The position numbers were made by a program, and so were the translations under genes. Under the pieces are notes generated by a model. That model was not told where the DNA came from. It was given only the letters and a program-made list of their open reading frames with translations, and searched no databases. A DNA stretch of 6,720 nt from positions 1-6,720 of the forward strand of contig JAUXCV010000087.1 of the NCBI GenBank assembly GCA_030618675.1. Direction: 5' to 3'. Source of the DNA: Acidimicrobiia bacterium. GTDB lineage: Bacteria > Actinomycetota > Acidimicrobiia > Spongiisociales > UBA5794. Shown piece by piece: positions 5,603 to 6,720 of the stretch (position 1 is its first letter; each line of letters begins with the position of its first letter).

Positions 5603-5798
5603 CTCGACGTTCGTTCGCGGAGCGCGAGAGCACCCGCGCCGTCGTGTTCGGAACCCGGTCCTGGGGATCCGCCGCCGGTTCTGCCGCGATTCGGAGAACC
5701 TTCATGGGGGAGTGGAGACTTAGCGGAATCTCTCAACAGATAGGGTTGGAGGCCGAACCTTCAATGCGTGGTTGAGGGCGGTGTGAATTACAAAATCG

Positions 5799-5824
5799 TC
5801 TTACACACGCCGTGGTGTGTAAGA
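5799..5824. promoter_or_regulatory. Perfect 10-bp inverted repeat, operator-like
   Basis: TCTTACACAC (5799-5808) and GTGTGTAAGA (5815-5824) are exact inverted copies around a 6-base centre. If the membrane hydrolase mRNA starts at 5891, the site lies at about -67 to -92, suited to an activator or a distal operator. Related half-sites (GTGTGAA, then TTACA) sit just upstream at 5781-5792. It does not match the CIRCE element or the actinobacterial LexA box. On the minus strand the hairpin is followed by CGATTTTG, so a terminator reading leftward cannot be fully excluded, but no gene on that strand ends here. Confidence 0.5.
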
Positions 5825-5877
5825 ACTTCGTCGAGACCATCGGCCGGTCCGTGACCCAGAATCCGGGTGCGAGGACC

Positions 5878-5883
5878 TAATCT
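5878..5883 (+). promoter_or_regulatory. -10 hexamer TAATCT for the membrane hydrolase gene
   Basis: TAATCT fits TANNNT and lies seven bases before the ATG at 5891, predicting a leaderless mRNA. No -35 box or ribosome-binding site is seen. Confidence 0.5.
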
Positions 5884-5890
5884 GCTCGTC

Positions 5891-6720
5891 ATGGAGTCCT
5901 CTCGCCCACGTCGATCATTCGGTTCCTTCGTGCTCGCCCCACCGGCGGCGTTCGGCGTGATCGGAGGGGTCGTGTTCTGGTGGTGGTCCCTGACACCGAC
6001 GCTGCTGCCGCGGGAATGGATGATCCAGGCCGCGATCAGCGGGCTCTCTATCGCGGTTGGATACGGTGTCGGTTCGGCCGTTGGCGCTGGTGTTCGGTGG
6101 ATCGCCGAACACTTCGAGCGGTCGGGATGGGGCGATCGGCACGAACGTCTCGTTCGGATCGTTACGATCGTGGTCGGCATCATCGTTGCCGTGGGTGGTG
6201 GTGCAGTCTGGTTCGTCTGGCAGAACGAGCAACGCGACCTGGTGGGCATGGAGCATCTTGCCCTCTTGAACGTGGTCTCGATGGTTGCGGTCGCAGCAGT
6301 GGTCACCGTCGTGTTGATCATGATCGGTCGACTCCTCGGATACGGGATCGCTCGATTCGATGTGTTCGTGTCCCGGTGGATCCCGACGCCGATTCGGATC
6401 GTGGGGATCGGCGTTCTCGTGGTCGGCCTCTCCGTGATCCTCGCTCAGGATGTCGTAGCGAAGGGCTTCGTCGGATGGGCGAACAGCACCTACGGGAACA
6501 GCAATACGGGGAGCGATCCCGGTGTTGTGCAGCCTTCGAACCGATTCGTGTCCGGAGGCCAAGAGTCACTCGTCTCATGGGAGTCCCTCGGGTGGCAAGG
6601 ACGAACCTTCACCGCCGGTGCCACGAGTGTCGAAGATCTCGAAGTCTTCGCCGGAGAAGGAGCGAATGCCGTCGTACCGATCCGTGTCTACGCCGGCCTT
6701 CTGTCTGCCGACTCAGACCC
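5891..6720 (+). CDS. Abhydrolase_9 family integral membrane protein (5' part, runs off the right edge)
   Basis: 276 codons are visible and the frame is still open at the right edge. After a basic start (MESSRPRR) there are about five hydrophobic segments, near residues 18-34, 48-69, 88-110, 124-147 and 167-187. The motif LLPREWMIQAAISGLSIAVGYGVG (residues 38-61) is typical of the Abhydrolase_9 N-terminal membrane domain (PF15420). From about 220 the sequence SGGQESLVSWESLGWQGRTF and later PIRVYAGL matches the beginning of the alpha/beta-hydrolase domain (PF10081), whose nucleophile lies beyond the window. Family members are mostly actinobacterial membrane proteins such as mycobacterial Rv1069c, with no firmly known substrate; a lipid or envelope ester is only a guess. 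The start is supported by the TAATCT hexamer. A perfect inverted repeat upstream suggests dedicated regulation. Confidence 0.85.
   Translation, partial: MESSRPRRSFGSFVLAPPAAFGVIGGVVFWWWSLTPTLLPREWMIQAAISGLSIAVGYGVGSAVGAGVRWIAEHFERSGWGDRHERLVRIVTIVVGIIVAVGGGAVWFVWQNEQRDLVGMEHLALLNVVSMVAVAAVVTVVLIMIGRLLGYGIARFDVFVSRWIPTPIRIVGIGVLVVGLSVILAQDVVAKGFVGWANSTYGNSNTGSDPGVVQPSNRFVSGGQESLVSWESLGWQGRTFTAGATSVEDLEVFAGEGANAVVPIRVYAGLLSADSD

Larger units (their letters stand above)
5586..5890. other. Intergenic region between the divergent coiled-coil and membrane hydrolase genes
   Basis: 305 bases with no convincing gene. It could hold a 40-residue N-terminal extension of the coiled-coil gene (5586-5705). 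It contains a -10-like TACGCT on the minus strand (5597-5602), an AT-rich patch (about 5785-5806), the perfect inverted repeat at 5799-5824, and the TAATCT hexamer of the downstream gene. The rest shows nothing I can name. Confidence 0.6.

Noticed and set aside
5257..5775. A 172-codon open frame on the plus strand
   Set aside because: It is antisense to the coiled-coil gene and continues through sequence without coding character; no motif seen.
5788..6321. A 177-codon open frame on the minus strand
   Set aside because: It is antisense to the Abhydrolase_9 membrane region; its Thr/Pro/Arg-rich product is the typical mirror of a hydrophobic coding frame.
1..6720. Mobile element, phage, defence, toxin-antitoxin or secondary-metabolite system
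   Set aside because: No transposase, integrase, terminal repeats, tRNA insertion site or hallmark genes were found; gene families are ordinary chromosomal ones.

Overview
The window is high-GC DNA with GTG and ATG starts and few Shine-Dalgarno sites. Most first genes have a TANNNT -10 hexamer 6-7 bases before the start codon, which points to leaderless transcripts. With the protein families seen (DUF4032 kinase-like protein, Abhydrolase_9 membrane hydrolase, actinobacterial-style lipoate ligase), this suggests an actinobacterium, perhaps of the Acidimicrobiia. The lineage is inferred from these features and was not tested by a search.

Layout. 1-325 (-): 5' part of a lipoate-protein ligase family gene, running off the left edge. 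383-1072 and 1069-1602 (+): two predicted lipoproteins joined by a GTGA stop/start overlap. 1645-2166 (-): UspA-type stress protein, convergent with the lipoproteins. 2277-2780 and 2792-3559 (+): flavin reductase-like protein and short-chain dehydrogenase, a likely two-gene operon. 3528-4763 (-): DUF4032 kinase-like protein, whose 3' end overlaps that of the dehydrogenase by 32 bases. 4799-5086 (+): small DUF971 zinc-binding protein, diverging from DUF4032 across only 35 bases. 5076-5185: two adjoining short tandem repeats that fill the convergent gap and contain both flanking stop codons. 5172-5585 (-): small, probably coiled-coil protein of unknown function. 5586-5890: non-coding gap with a perfect 10-bp inverted repeat. 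5891-6720 (+): 5' part of an Abhydrolase_9 membrane protein, running off the right edge.

Most genes look like ordinary chromosomal housekeeping or accessory functions: lipoylation, stress response, redox chemistry and cell-envelope proteins. I see no phage, transposon, CRISPR, toxin-antitoxin or defence module, and no tRNA or rRNA gene. The items most worth a second look are regulatory and structural: the repeated leaderless -10/start arrangement, the compressed divergent promoter at 4764-4798, the tandem repeats that carry stop codons, and the inverted repeat upstream of the membrane hydrolase.
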